Positions 22,851-36,114 of a stretch of 64,000 nucleotides of DNA are shown piece by piece. The notes below the pieces were generated by a model. That model was not told the DNA's origin, did no database searches, and was given only the letters and a program-made list of their open reading frames with translations. The number at the start of each line of letters is the position of its first letter. Position 1 is the first letter of the stretch. Made by a program: the position numbers and the translations under genes. The DNA lies in contig NW_025408670.1 of the NCBI RefSeq assembly GCF_020360975.1, positions 5,518,001-5,582,000 on the forward strand, written 5' to 3'. The stretch is from Hirsutella rhossiliensis (taxonomy: Eukaryota > Ascomycota > Sordariomycetes > Hypocreales > Ophiocordycipitaceae).

Positions 22851-25800
22851 ATGGCCACGACTCTCCCCCCTCTGGGAGCCGGCAGCGGAGGGGCACATAC
22901 CCAACACTCGCTCCCCTCGTTGCCGGCACATCTCCAGTCGGATACTCACATCACTGGCCACCTGGCCAGCCGCTTTCACGTCTCACACCCCACCGCCAGG
23001 CTCTCATCGCATGGCCTCATCTGCCTAAACACCTACACGTCGTCTACCAAAGGCCCCGATGGCGGTAAAGCCGGCAGCGCCATGGCCGGCGCCGAGGACA
23101 TGGCTGCTCGCGCCTGGCTGAGGCTGGGACATCGATCCGAGAGCCAGGCCATCGTCTTTCTGTGAGTATTGCCTTGCCCAGTTCTATATCCTACCCGCTG
23201 CCTTCTCACACGCATCAGCGGCGAGTCTGGATCCGGCAAGTCCACTGTCCGCAACCATCTCCTCTCGGCTCTGCTTGACAAGTCGTCTACGCCCCTGTCG
23301 ACTAAGCTCTCTCTGGCCGCGTATGTCTTCGACACCCTCACCACCACTAAGACCGCCACTACGCCCACGGCTTCCAAGTCCGGTCTCTTCTACGAACTGC
23401 AGTACGACACTTCGAGCACCACCAACCCAGTCCTCATCGGCGGCAAGGTCCTGGATCACAGGCTGGAGAGGAGCCGCATCACCGATGTGCCGACTGGCGA
23501 GCGAAACCTCCACATTCTCTACTATCTCTTGGCCGGCACTAGCGAGGCCGAGAAGACCCATCTCGGTCTAGATGGCGCCAAGAGGTGGAAGTATCTCGGA
23601 CATCCAACCCAGCTCAAGGTAGGCATCAACGACGCCGACGGCTTCCAGCTTTTCAAGAGCGCCTTGAGGAAGCTTGAATTCCCAAGGGGCGAGATTGCCG
23701 AGATTTGCCAAGTCTTGGCCACTATTCTGCATATCGGCCAACTCGACTTTGAGACGACCAGCAACACCAGCGCCACCGGTGATGACAGCGGCGGCTTTTC
23801 CCACGACGGCGGAGTCACGACCACGACGGTGAAGAACAAGGATGTCCTCGCCATTGTTGCCGCCTTCCTCGGCGTCAGCACCGGTGACCTGCAGAGCACC
23901 CTGGGCTACAAGACCAAGATGATCCAGAAGGAACGCGTGACCGTCATGTTGGATCCTAATGGCGCCCGTGCCCATGCCAACGAGCTGGCCCGGACCCTGT
24001 ACGCCCTCTTGGTCGCCTGGATCATCGAAAACGCCAACCAGAGGATCTGCGCTCCCGAGGAGAGCATCGCCAACACGATTTCGCTCGTCGATTTCCCGGG
24101 TTTCGCCCAGCAGTCGTCGACGAAGTCGACCTTGGACCAGCTCCTGAACAATGCAGCCACCGAGGCAATCTACAACATGACGCTGCACAACTTTTTTGAC
24201 CGCAAGGCCGAGATGCTCGAATCGGAAGAGGTCAGCGTCGCTCCCACGAGCTACTTTGACAACTCCGATGCGGTCAAGGGCCTGCTCAAGCCTGGCAATG
24301 GCCTTCTGAGCATTCTCGATGACCAGACGAGGCGGAACAGAACCGACATGCAGCTCCTAGAAAGCCTGCGAAAGCGCTTCGAGGGCAAGAACCCGGCCAT
24401 TGAGGTCGGCGCGGCCACAGCCAAGTTGCCGGGCAGCAATTTCCTGACCGAAAACACGGCTGCTTCCTTCACCGTCAAACATTTTGCTGGCGAGGTCGAC
24501 TACCCCATCAAAGGTTTGGTCGAAGAGAATGGCGAAATCATCTCCGTTGACCTGTTGAACATGTTCAATGCGACTAAGAGCGAATTCGTCGCCAAGCTCT
24601 TCGGGCAAGATGCCTTGAAGACCATCTCCCACCCTAGTGAGAAGACGGCAGTCTTGCAGGCCACGGTCAGCTCCAAACCCATGCGAGCCCCCAGTGTCAT
24701 GTCGCGCAAGGGAGGCCGCGTCCGAGGCGTCGGTGCCCAGCGGCGACAACAGGACGCTTTAGAGCCAGCCGAGCAACGGGGCGACAAAAGTACCAAGAAC
24801 GGCGGCAAGGGATCGACGGAACAGGGGGCGTCTGGCCAGTTCCTGTCCTCGCTCGACAATGTCCAGAAGGCCGTGACGGACCCTGGTACCAATGCGTACT
24901 TTGTCTTCTGCTTGAAGCCCAACGATCGTCGCATTGCCAACCAATTCGACAGCAAGTGTGTGCGTACTCAAGTGCAGACTTTTGGCATTGCCGAGATCAG
25001 TCAGAGGCTGCGCTCGGCCGACTTCAGCCTGTTCCTCCCCTTTGGCGAGTTTCTCGGCATGGCTGATGCCGAGACAATCCTGGTTGGCAGCGAGCGCGAG
25101 CGGGTTGAAATGGTCATTGACGAGAAGCGGTGGCCCAGCAACGAGGTCCAAGTCGGTTCAACCGGTGTCTTCCTGAGCGAGAGATGCTGGATGGAAGTTG
25201 CCCGTCTTTCTGAAAAGGCGGCTGCTCATGGACGTTTCGGCTTGTCTCCGGAAGGGGAAGGCGGCGAAGGCGTCGCCGCTGGCGAGCAGCTTGCCTTCAC
25301 CGCCTCCAAGGAGCAGCTCCTCTCTGCGGGAACTACGCCGCTCATGTACGGGGAAAAGGCCAAGGCTGGGTACTTCACCGGCTCGGATGACACTCGATCC
25401 GAGGCTGGAGCTTCGGCACTCGGAGCTGGCGACATGTTCAAGAACCTCGATACACGAGAGCAGATGGCCGAACGAGGCAACGAAAAATCTCTCGAGGAGG
25501 TTGAAGAGTTCAAGGACAGCCCAAGCCGCAAGCGATGGGTTTTCACCGTCTACTTCCTGACGTGGTTCATCCCCGATTTTCTCATTCGTTGGATGGGCCG
25601 GATGCCCCGCAAAGATGTCCGCATGGCCTGGAGAGAAAAGGTGGCCATCAACATGCTCATCTGGCTCCTGTGTCTCGTCGCCGCCTTCTTCATTGTCGTT
25701 TTCCCAATGCTCATTTGCCCAAAGCAGAATGTCTTCAGCGCCGAGGAACTCTCAGCATACGACGGCAAGACGGGAAGCAGAGGCGCATACGTCTCCATCC

Positions 25801-28539
25801 GAGGCTATGTCATCGACCTGGATGCCTACGTGCCTCACCACTATCCTCGGTATTTGGGGAGCAAAAGTCTCCTCAACTACGCCGGCAAGGACGTCAGCAG
25901 CCTTTTCCCCGTACAAGTCTCCGCCTTGTGCTCAGGAGCGACCGGCTCCGTCAACCAAGAGGTCACGCTAGACTACAAGAACACGAATCAGTCGGGCTCG
26001 CCCAGCCTCATCGATGCTCAAGATGTCAACGCCAAGTATCACGACTTCCGTTTCTTCACCAACGATAGTCGGCCGGACTGGTATCTAGAGCAGCTGTTGA
26101 CTCTTCGAGGAAATTGGGGCAAGGGCAACATTGGCTATTCTCCCGAATACGTCCAGAAACTGGCCAACAATCAGAAGACCATAGCCATCCTCGGAAACAG
26201 AGTCTACGATATAACGTCGTATCTCAATGGCGGACGAAAAATGCGCGCCAAGGCTGGGGAATCGCCCCCGAACGACCCCTCGCTCACGGATTTCATGAGT
26301 CCCGCTGTTGTGCAGTTATTTCAGCTCAAGGCCGGCATTGACCTCACCAAGTTCTGGGACTCGTTGGACGTCCAGCCCGAGGTCAAGGCAAGGATGCGGA
26401 CGTGTCTCGACAACTTGTTTTACGTCGGTGATGTTGACACCCGAAACTCGACTCGATGCAAATTCGCAGAATACCTGGTGCTGGCCGTCTCGATTCTTCT
26501 TGCCTCCGTCATTGCCTTCAAGTTCTTCGCCGCGCTGCAATTTGGCGGCAAGAATGTGCCGGAGAACCTGGACAAATTTGTTCTGTGCCAGATCCCGGCT
26601 TACACCGAGGATGAAGACTCGCTTCGCCGGGCCATTGATTCCGCCGCCAGGATGCGTTATGATGACAAGCGCAAGCTTCTTGTCATTGTCTGCGATGGCA
26701 TGATCATTGGTCAGGGCAACGACAGGCCGACTCCACGGATTGTGCTCGACATTCTCGGCGTCTCTGAAACCGTGGACCCGGAGCCGTTGAGCTTCGAATC
26801 GCTCGGCGAAGGCCAGAAGCAGCACAATATGGGCAAGGTCTATTCCGGTCTGTACGAGGTCCAGGGCCATATTGTTCCGTTCATGGTCATTGTCAAGGTT
26901 GGCAAGCCGTCTGAGGTGGTCCGCCCCGGAAACCGTGGCAAGCGAGACTCGCAGATGGTCATTATGCGCTTCCTCAACCGCGTCCACTACAACCTGTCCA
27001 TGAGCCCATTGGAGCTGGAGATGTACCATCAGATCCGCAACATCATCGGCGTGAACCCAACCTTTTACGAGTTCATGTTGCAGATTGATGCCGACACGGT
27101 TGTTGCCGCGGATTCCGCCACGCGCATGGTGTCGGCCTTCCTCGACGACACGCGTCTCATCGCCGTCTGCGGCGAGACTGCCTTGACCAATGCCAAGTCG
27201 TCCTTCATCACCATGATCCAGGTCTACGAGTACTACATCTCGCACAACCTGTCCAAGGCCTTTGAGAGCTTGTTCGGCTCTGTCACCTGCTTACCCGGCT
27301 GCTTCTCCATGTACCGAATCCGCGCCGCCGAGACCGGGAAGCCGCTGTTTGTCAGCCGCGAGGTTGTCGAGGCCTATTCCACGATTCGAGTTGACACGCT
27401 GCATATGAAGAACCTGCTGCACTTGGGTGAAGATCGCTATCTCACCACACTGCTGCTCAAGTTTCATTCCAAGTACAAGACCAAGTTCATCTTCACAGCC
27501 CACGCCTGGACCATTGCGCCTGACTCCTGGGCCGTCTTCCTCTCGCAGCGGCGTCGCTGGATCAATTCGACGGTGCACAACCTGATGGAGCTCATTCCCA
27601 TGAATCAGCTCTGTGGTTTCTGCTGCTTTAGCATGCGTTTCATTGTCTTCGTCGACCTGCTCAGCACCGTTGTCCAGCCTGTCACCATTGCGTACATTGT
27701 GTACCTGATTGTGCTTGTGGCCACAAAGGCGACGGTCGTGCCCATCACTGCCTTTGTTCTGCTCGGAGCCATCTACGGTCTCCAGGCCATCATCTTCATC
27801 CTGCGCCGCAAGTGGGAAATGGTTGGGTGGATGATTCTCTACGTCATGGCAATTCCCGTCTTCAGCTTTGGCCTGCCTTTGTACGCTTTCTGGCACATGG
27901 ACGACTTCAACTGGGGCAACACGCGTGTTGTCGCCGGCGAGAAGGGCAAGAAGGTGGTCATCTCGGACGAGGGCAAATTCGATCCCGGCTCTATTCCCCG
28001 CAAGAAGTGGGAGGAGTATCAGGCGGAGCTTTGGGAGACGCAGACGTCTCGCGAAGATACTCGGTCTGAGATTTCCGGCTTCAGCTATGGCACCAAGGCC
28101 CACGCGCTCGTATCCGAGTACGCCTTCCCCAGCCGCCCGAACTCGACGACAGGATTTGCAGCCCACCCCTCCATGTCTCACCTCCCCTATGATTCGCGTA
28201 ATCCCTCGCGGATGTCACTGGCAGCCTCAGAGGTTGGCGGAAACCGCATGAGCCATTTCGGCGGGTCACAGTTCTTTAGTCCCGAAGACATGGTCGGCCT
28301 GCCTAGTGACGACGCCCTCCTGGCCGAGATTCGCGACATCTTGAGGACGGCCGACCTGATGACGGTCACGAAGAAAGGCGTTAAGCAGGAGCTGGAACGT
28401 CGCTTCGACGTGCCCCTAGACGCGAAGCGAGCGTACATCAACAGCGGTATGTGCCATGCCTTGACTATATTTAAGCAGAGAATGTGAGCTAACATGGGAA
28501 CTGGCAGCAACCGAGGCTATACTCTCTGGTCAACTATGA
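22851..28539 (+). CDS. chs5: Class V chitin synthase with myosin motor domain (CsmA/ChsV type)
   Basis: Exons 22851-23161, 23219-28446 and 28508-28539 give 1856 residues. The myosin-like head has the P-loop GESGSGKS at about 105-112 and a switch-II-like DFPGFA near 395-400; the protein therefore keeps nucleotide-binding marks that its divergent partner lacks. A cytochrome-b5-like module ([27 protein letters not shown]) and membrane spans follow. The GT2 core has [10 protein letters not shown] and QRRRW near 1547. A C-terminal DEK-type domain ([16 protein letters not shown]) ends the protein. The last exon is only 32 nt (TEAILSGQL); reading through the intron gives a false tail ending FKQRM. 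Family members bind actin, localise to hyphal tips and septa, and support wall integrity and, in pathogens, virulence. Confidence 0.95.
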
Positions 28540-29264
28540 TGATGCTTTGGCGCTTTTTAAAAACTGGAAGCATGTTTTTCCTGGTCCTTGTTTATTGGAA
28601 AGAGGGCGACTGCCCCATGATTGGTTACCTGGATATCTCGCTATACATATTGCATAATATTTGATCTTGGATACCGGAGCGAGGTCTGGACCACTACAAC
28701 AGGAGGGGATTGGAAACGAAGCGCTTGCTCACATGACGGGTGGGAGGAGTGAGCGGTGTTTGGCCTTGATGGAACTGTACGAGAGAGGGAAGCGTTGCTG
28801 GATGACCCTTGGCCGGCCCACGACGGCGAATTCGGTCAGTTGGCTGCCATCTGATAGGTCTAGCATATTCTCCTCGAGCTCATAGCAGCCGAAGCATATC
28901 ACCGCCGATGTTTTTCATCAAATCCTTGTTCATGCTGCTGCTCTGCCGTGCTTGGTTGGCGTTTGCCGCTACCAGGCCCTTGATCCATCTGGACGCTCCC
29001 TACCGCTCTCGTTAGTCCTTGTCCTTGTCTTTGCATCCTCGCGGCGCGCATTCATGTCCGTGACCGACGACGGCGAAGCAATCTTGGGTGCAATAGCGAC
29101 CCCTCGACGAGACCTGATGCGTCCGCAGCCAATGCCGGCTTGGTGATGGTCCTGATACTGTGGGTTTCCGTTGCAGCATGGCGGGCCATAGTCATTCATC
29201 AAGGGTCAATTTTGTGAGCCGGCTGCCACGACATACGGCTACCTACCGCAATCCATCCGAGGCC
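28540..29264. other. Convergent 3' spacer, chitin synthase / URB1
   Basis: 725 bp with both neighbours' 3' ends. No gene recognised. Confidence 0.5.
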
Positions 29265-32200
29265 CTATAGGCTGGCCGCCCGTCGCCCAACAGCCCTGGC
29301 GACGAGCTCTTCCATCCCCCCATTGCTCCATGCCGTGACCCGCTCCTGGTCACAAGTCTCCCACACCCGTCTCATCAGGCCCTCGTACGCGGCCGCCTCG
29401 CCCGTCGCCTCGCACGACGCTCGCTGCGCGTCGAGCCAGCCGAGCACCCCGAACCTCGTGACGAGGGTGGTGCTCCCGGCCTCGATGAACGTTGCCCGGT
29501 ATACAATCCTGAGGACTCTTGTCCGGAGGCCCGACCTCAGGTACGGGTTGCTGCCCAGCGCAAAGATCTTCTCGAGCCACTTCTTCTTGTGGAAGACGCT
29601 CAGGTCAGAGGCCGTCCTCAGGCTGTCCAAGAGGTAGCCGAGAAGCCACGCGAGTTCCGAGTAGTACTTGTCGTCCTCGGATGGCTCTCCGTGGAGGATG
29701 TCGTGAGCCAGCGGCAGCTTCTCCAACGACCATACCGGGCTGCGGGTCAGGAATGAATTGACCTTCCGATAGAGAGGATGCAGCGGGCTTCGCAGGACGT
29801 CGAGCGCGTGCATCGTAAAGGCTACAAACGCCGACGGAACTGGCCCTGACTCGACCTGCGCCTTGGACGACTCGGCGAGCTCCGAGAGCAGGAGCCAGAT
29901 CTGTGTCTTCTCCTCGTGCGACGAGTCCTTGACCCGAGCAGCCACTTTCAGTATGCTCGTCAGAGCCTCCTTGCGTATGTTTGTATGCTCCGACAACAGC
30001 AGACGAACCAGCCCGACCGCCCATCCGTCGTCCACCAAGTCCTCGGCGCTTTTCGAGTTCCACTTGGTGAGGACCGCAGTGTCGCCGCCATCGAGGCAGG
30101 GAGCGTGCAGCATCTCCTGCAAGCTCGACTCGCTCAAAGCCGAGTGGTCACCGCTGACGGCCCAGCTAGCCACCTCGTCGCCGTCGATGCTGGGCTCGGC
30201 CGTCTTCAGCGCCTCGACGTCATCAGCGTCCCCCAAGCAGGCCAGCTTAGCTTTGTTCGAAGTCAAGTGGTGGTCTACATCTTGATGAAGTGTGTTGAGC
30301 AAGAGATGACCTCCTTCCCACAAGTGGCAGGCATTGAAGTAGAGCGAGAGAAAACGTGTTAGGCTGTATATGTCTTTCTCTTCGCCAGAAGTCGTTGCAT
30401 ATGGTAGCTGCTCAACAAATGCGAGGGTAAGCAGAGAAGAAAGAGGGTTTGCAGACTCCAGCTTCATTTCCGCGGTGCGACTCTCCATTTGGTCCAGGTA
30501 TTTGATAGGAGAGGCCGCGCAACGGCTGATGCAGTTGTCTAAGAAGCCCCAGACGGCCCCTACGCCTCCTGAGCCGAATTGGTCAACAACGCACCGCAAA
30601 GCTCCGAGGAGTGGCCGCAACCCCGAGGCACTGGAGACAAGCTGATTCTCAACAGCAACGTCGGCCAGCGCATTCTTGAGATGGCGGTAGGGGGTGTCGC
30701 GATCACCACAGCAGAGAAGATGGACAAGTGCCGTGAATGCCGAGAATGATGTCTCGCCACCCAGGCCCTCAATCTTGGAAAACCACCTCATTCCAGGCGA
30801 ATAGCTGGCTATGGAAACGAGGCTCTCCAGCTCCATGATGCTCAACGCTTTGATGCCGGGCTCGTATTCGTTCTGATGCAGGCCTTTGAGGACATGCACG
30901 AAAAGTGGCGAGACGTCAAACTTCGCGGCCAGGGCCACTTGCGGAATCACGTTATAGTAGAGGTGCAATAGGCGGCCAGCGAGCGTCTTGTGTAACGAGT
31001 TCTCCGCCGGAATATCCTTGTAGCATCGGACAACCTCCTTCATGTCGGGGATCCGTTGACAAAACGCATCCACTAGCCGCCGGGCGGCTTCGGACCACTT
31101 TGAGCCTCTGTTCCGGGACGAGGTTGACTTGTGCATCCTCAGAGCGATGGTCAACTTCTCGAGAGCGGCGACGATGATCCTGGTGGCGAAGAAAGACGTG
31201 AGATGAGACTTGGGTGAGAGACACCGGACAAGCACCTTTTGGTTGATGGCGGGAGGGATGATGTTATCCAGTAGAACAGTCGTGGGAGGTGGTGAGTCTG
31301 CAAATCGGACCGGGTCTCCAAAAGAAGCAGAGAGAGGCAAGCTGATCGTGTCAAAGAGAAAGGCTGCGTATCCAATCCACGTCATGGAAAGCTTTGGCTC
31401 GAAGGTGAAGGATCGATTGTGATAGAAGTAGTTGGAGATTAGTTCGGGCGCGGCTGTGAACATGGCCACCAGGAGTTCGCTGTGTTTCAAGCTGGACCAC
31501 GGGCGAAGCTTTTCGGCGAATTCGGACAGGACAAAGTTGAAGACGGGCACGCCCTTGTCGAACCGGCTGTCGTGGGCATCACCGCCGCGGCTCTCACCTT
31601 GCCGCTTGGGCATATGGCTCGAGCGCTCATCGCTTGACTCCTTCGGATAAAGCCCCTTGTAAGGATATAACACGCCAGCACCGGGGGTTGTGCAAACGTA
31701 TTTGAGGAATTGATGGGCCCTCTCGCTTATACTGTCCTTCTCATCTGTGCCCTCAGAGCTACCCATGTGGGTATAGAGAGCCAAGAATCTCAGAAGTGTC
31801 TTGATGTTGAAGCTTCGGGACTTGACTTCCCGGGGTATTCTGCTGTCCATGAGCACGTGCAATTTCAACGCGTCCAAAATCTCCAAGATGAGATAGTCCG
31901 GGTCGGATTTGATCGAATATGTCAGGTGCGAAAAGAGCTCTTTCTGCAGGAGGAGTTCCTTTCGCCCTTCAGAGTGCAGGTATTTGAGGCAGCTCAGAAG
32001 GAATCGAACGGCATGAGTCCTCACCGAGGATTTCCGAGAATCTTCCTGGCCCTCGCCCGAGTGTCCGAGTTCCAAGTTTCGGGAGAGGTAGGCAAAGGTA
32101 TGGGCTCTCGCTCGAACGATCCTCTTGGCGTACGCACCACCGTCCAGACATACGGCCTCTCGCAAGAGACGCAGTGTGGGAGAGATGATGAAGCCTTTGC

Positions 32201-32752
32201 CCTTTTCAGAAGACAGATTTCTGGAGAGCGACTTGAGCTGCCTTTCCTGAAGCAGCGTCTGGCAGACGCCGAGCCCGTGGGGCACGAGCTGCAGCGAGTC
32301 GGAGACGACGCGGAGAAGTAAAGCCAAGACGACAGCGACTGAGGACATGACACCGTCGTCGTTCACTTGGATGGCGAACGACCACGTGTCCATGATGTCT
32401 TGGAGGAAAATTGCATCTTCCCCAGTGTCTCGCGGCCTGACCATGTCCAGGTACTGCTGCAAGATGGCGAGCTTGGCCTTGCGGTCGCCATTGTCGGCGA
32501 GGGCATCGTCGAGGAGCTTCTTGAATGACTGCAGGCCTTGGATATCGAGTTAGCCGAATGAATACGGTGGTTGGCCTGGTCAGCAGAGTGCGCACCGTGG
32601 CGTGCTTGACGCAGGTCCTGGTTGAAGGCGATCAACTGGTGCAAGTGGTCGCCGGACAAGACGTCTTCGCCGGCCGGGGCATCGTGGACAATCTTTTGCC
32701 GCTTGCGATACGCTGCCGCTCCATCGGCGCCGATGGAGGCTCTTTTGCCCAT
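29265..32752 (-). CDS. urb1: Nucleolar pre-ribosomal-associated protein URB1/Npa1
   Basis: Two exons on the minus strand, 32752-32596 and 32536-29265, give 1142 residues. The 59-bp intron has donor GTGCGC and branch GGCTAACT. The N-terminus starts MGKRASIGADGAAAYRKRQK and continues DVLSGDHLHQLIAFNQDLRQARHGLQSFKKLLDDAL across the splice, the conserved opening of fungal Npa1. The rest is a long alpha-helical-repeat (HEAT/ARM-like) protein with no enzyme motif. Yeast Urb1 is an early 60S assembly factor that works in the nucleolus with Dbp6, Npa2, Nop8 and Rsa3 around 27S pre-rRNA. The start was chosen at the Met where family similarity begins; the open frame extends 28 codons further up. Confidence 0.88.
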
Positions 32753-34479
32753 CTCACGGTTGGCAGGATCGGTTTTCTGCAGCGTCGGATGGCATCGGGG
32801 CATGCGTCGAGATAGCGTCGTCGAGATGCCGACCAAAGGCTTAGGAGAAATTAAAGAATACTGCCGCCCTTGACCGCCATGTCGCTTTTTAGAGGGGCTC
32901 AGTCAGGCCCCCCCATCACGGCATTCAAATCTGTTTGTCCGCTACAAAAAATGGAGTCGCAGCTAATTATCCTACCCGTACCTCGTACTCCGTACTCTCA
33001 TGGGCTTCTTTGGACCGCAGCCCGTCCACGAGGTGAGACAGGCACGATGACCCTGCTCCAGTCTTCAGCCCCCCGTTGGCTGTCGACTCAGGCCGCGGTG
33101 CCGGACCGCAGCAGACCACCAGAACACCATCATGTGAGCCAGTCTGGGCAATGCCCAACCGGCCTAACCGCTACGCGACGTTGCAGCAAATGCCTGTCTG
33201 CTGGGCACACGAGGCACCCCGACGATAGGCTCGCCCGGAACCGCCGCCTTGATTCGCCACGTCGATAGATTGGCCCGGCCCTGCCGCCCTCGAGCGCCCC
33301 CCCGTGTCGCAATCAAAGGAAAGGACCTGCGCTTACCTGCCGTGGCATGTTTACATGCCTACTTACTCCCTGCCCAGTGGTGGGCCCCGGGTTAATTGGC
33401 GTGGGCTCGGAGCGCCAAGGGGCGCTTCCTTGGAAACACACGCCGCAATGTCCAATGCCGGCGAACCACGCGACCTCGTTGGGAACCACGCCAACCACGC
33501 GTTGCAGGGCGCCGTGATGCTCCCTGGGATGGGCCGGAGCAACAGGCGGATGCACGACATTGACTCGCTGTCGCTGGCCAGGGCCCGTGGTGGGGCCTGA
33601 CAGTATGGGGCAGGATGGGTGTGGTGCCATCCATCCGAACTCCGTCTTCTAAGCGCCTACTGGATGGTCTCGTTGCAAGGCTCAGCCTATCATGTTCAGC
33701 CATCACGCACCTTGGTCATGAACCACCGTGCTCAGCTGCGTCGACCTCTTTGTTCCATCTGGGTTGCAGTGGCCTCAGCAACAAAGGTCGAGTGAGCCTT
33801 CAAGAATGCTGATTCTGCTCCTTATCTCATCTCCTATCCCGCCCTCTGGTTGCGTCGCTCGCCGTTCGCTATTAACTTCACATTCGCTCGTTCGCCCATG
33901 TTTCCGCTCGAGCATGAAGCCCGACTTGGCTGTCAAGCATGAAGGACTCGACTGGCGCCTCCGCTGAGGGCCCTACCTCGTGGCTGTCATCTCTCGTCTC
34001 GTGCTACACGCCATTTGTCCCTTGCCTCAGCAGGGACCGGCGTCGTGTCCGTATGTTGTCCCGCACAGTTACTCCCGCATCGACCCGAGGGCGTGCTGAC
34101 GGCCCAAGTCAACGGGAGCCCATCTCCTGTCGTGCAGGGACAGCCGCTCCTTCAACCAACTCCTTCGCCAGTGCCCGAGGTTGAGTCTCGTGAGTCTGGC
34201 TGGAAACAGGAAGAGTCTAGGAAAGCCCGCCGACAAGTGCGAATGAGATGTTCGGGGAGGGAAAGAGTTTGTCCAGATGCAGCATCGCGCCGGCCGCTGA
34301 TCTCTGCACCGAGTAATTTTCGCCATTTGCATTCCGGTCCTTTCCATGAATCTCTTGGCCTTCACTCCCCGCCTCAGAATCCACCGTGTTTCACGCAACA
34401 TGAGCCCTCATTGCGATCTCTGGGCAGGAGCGTACATGAGCCAGACAGCCGCGTGCTGCCTGTTGACTTCGTTGGAGCC
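32753..34479. other. Divergent intergenic region upstream of URB1 and the next gene
   Basis: 1.7 kb with both promoters. The open frame of the downstream gene continues back to 34015, so part of 34,015-34,479 could be coding. Otherwise only unconvincing GC-rich ORFs. Confidence 0.45.
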
Positions 34480-35486
34480 ATGACCCCGCCTCCTCCGGCT
34501 TATATCGCCAGCCAGGCTGATGAGGAGGATCACCGGCTGCTCAATCAAAGCAACTATTCACCCATGTCCTTCCATGTTCCCCGTCGACAGGTCATGGCAG
34601 GCTCTCCCTCGACCGACACTCAGGAAGGGACCCCCCCTAGAATTCCGCCGAGAGCGCAGGGGCGAGCCCGTCCCTACACCGCGCCACACGTGGAAGCCAT
34701 CAAGGAGCGTGTTGCCGGTGCCATGATTGAGGCAGAAAGACTGCAGCAGCAAATTGATGAGATTATTGAGCGCCAGAGTCTGTACTCCAACAGCCGGCCA
34801 TCGACACCTCACCCGACTTTGCGCGCAGGGCCTGGTAAGAATATCCGAGCTCCGTCTCCAGGATCTTGGCTTATTAGGTTGAATCTTGATCAATAGCAAT
34901 GGAACCAATGCCCTCCATTCCTGCGCTACCCCCAGCGGCACCTTCTTTTGCAGAGCGTCTCAACCTCGACGCACAGCGGTCGTTGACGGCGACGGTCGTG
35001 CCAGGGTCACTCACGGCCAACGCCTTCAATTCTTTGGACGACGACTGTATAGCTTGCACGAGGCCGCCTCATTTCCACCATGATGGACAAGCTTTGGCTC
35101 CGCCGCCGCCTCTCACACTTCGCCCACCTTTGCGCAAGAAGAAATCGTTTACTCACGTGTCCAATTGGCTTTTCACTGGTGCCGAGCAGAATAGTGAAGA
35201 CCTTGCCGGTTCTACTGCAGCTGTGGCGAAACCCGTCGTCGAGAGTGATGGGCTTAGCCGGTCCGCGGCCGCCACAAATGGCATGGGGCGGCAAAGCTAC
35301 GATTCGCTCGAGTACGCGTCAACATGGGACACCGATGACGGGGAGCGGACGGCGCCGACGACGACATGGTCTCCGGGGAGCAGCTCGGCAGCTCGACAAG
35401 AGCAGATGTTTCCCATGGAGCGAAGCGCAACGTTTGGCAAAAACGACACACGACGAGGGAGGTCGACGGTCGGAGTTGCGGTGTGA
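34480..35486 (+). CDS. Uncharacterised Pro/Ser-rich protein with short coiled coil
   Basis: Exons 34480-34834 and 34897-35486 give 314 residues. The 62-bp intron has donor GTAAGA and acceptor TAG. I cannot assign a function. Visible features are a Pro-rich start (MTPPPPAYIASQADEED), a probable helix or coiled coil (VEAIKERVAGAMIEAERLQQ, about residues 72-100), a repeated motif MEPMPSIPALPPAAPSFAER, and a basic RKKKSFTHVSNWLF patch. The rest is Ser/Thr/Pro-rich and probably disordered. No signal peptide or membrane span. The motif blocks look conserved rather than random, and the spliced frame stays open, so I believe the gene is real. The start is uncertain: the ATG at 34480 has good context (GAGCCATGAC), but the frame extends to 34015. 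Confidence 0.7.
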
Positions 35487-36114
35487 CAAGGCGTGCCCAG
35501 ACAGCCGTGATGATGGATACCCTGAGTGCTGTCCAGATGGCGGTGCGCCTGCGCAGAGGAGGCCACTCCGGCGCATGAAACGGAGCAACGATGTTTTGTA
35601 TGGAGACTTCTTCCCGAAATTATTTTTAGTACCGACCAGCACGTAATAAGCTCGGGGGCATTACAAATACCTAGATACCGGCACATGCAGGCACTTTGGA
35701 AACAAGAAACGCCCCGTGCCACTGCGGTATGGACTATGGAGGTGCATGACGTGGGTTTTCGAGGCAGCTGAAACGCAGCGCAGTCGAGGGAAGCTTGCCG
35801 ACTGAGGCACGTGGTCTGTCCCAGGGGCCTTGGGCAGGTACCAATGTACAAATGCATGAGTCGGCTCCCTTGTATCGAGTCCGCTGCCTCCTATTCGAAG
35901 ACTTGAACGACACCTGGTACGCGTGACGACCCAAGAACCCTCCAGACTCGTGTTTGCAAATGAACCGCACATCCATGGCAAGGGCGGGCTGCGTTTTGTG
36001 GTCGGTAGGTGCACCGTTGCCTTCCATGTATGGCCATCCTCGCTGACGCCTCCGAGTCCTGAATCTCCATCCAGACCGCCCTTCCCCTCGAGCCAGCTGT
36101 CGCAAGCAGCTGTC
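35487..36114. other. Intergenic between the Pro-rich gene and the acid phosphatase
   Basis: 628 bp; the phosphatase frame is open back to 35923 but without family resemblance. Nothing else seen. Confidence 0.4.

Noticed and set aside
28447..28487. Class V chitin synthase ending at 28487
   Set aside because: This is read-through of a GTATGT...CTAACAT...CAG intron; splicing gives the family-type ending TEAILSGQL at 28539.
34015..34479. N-terminal extension of the Pro-rich protein
   Set aside because: The frame is open but the residues lack the conserved look of the rest; start at 34480 preferred, though not proven.
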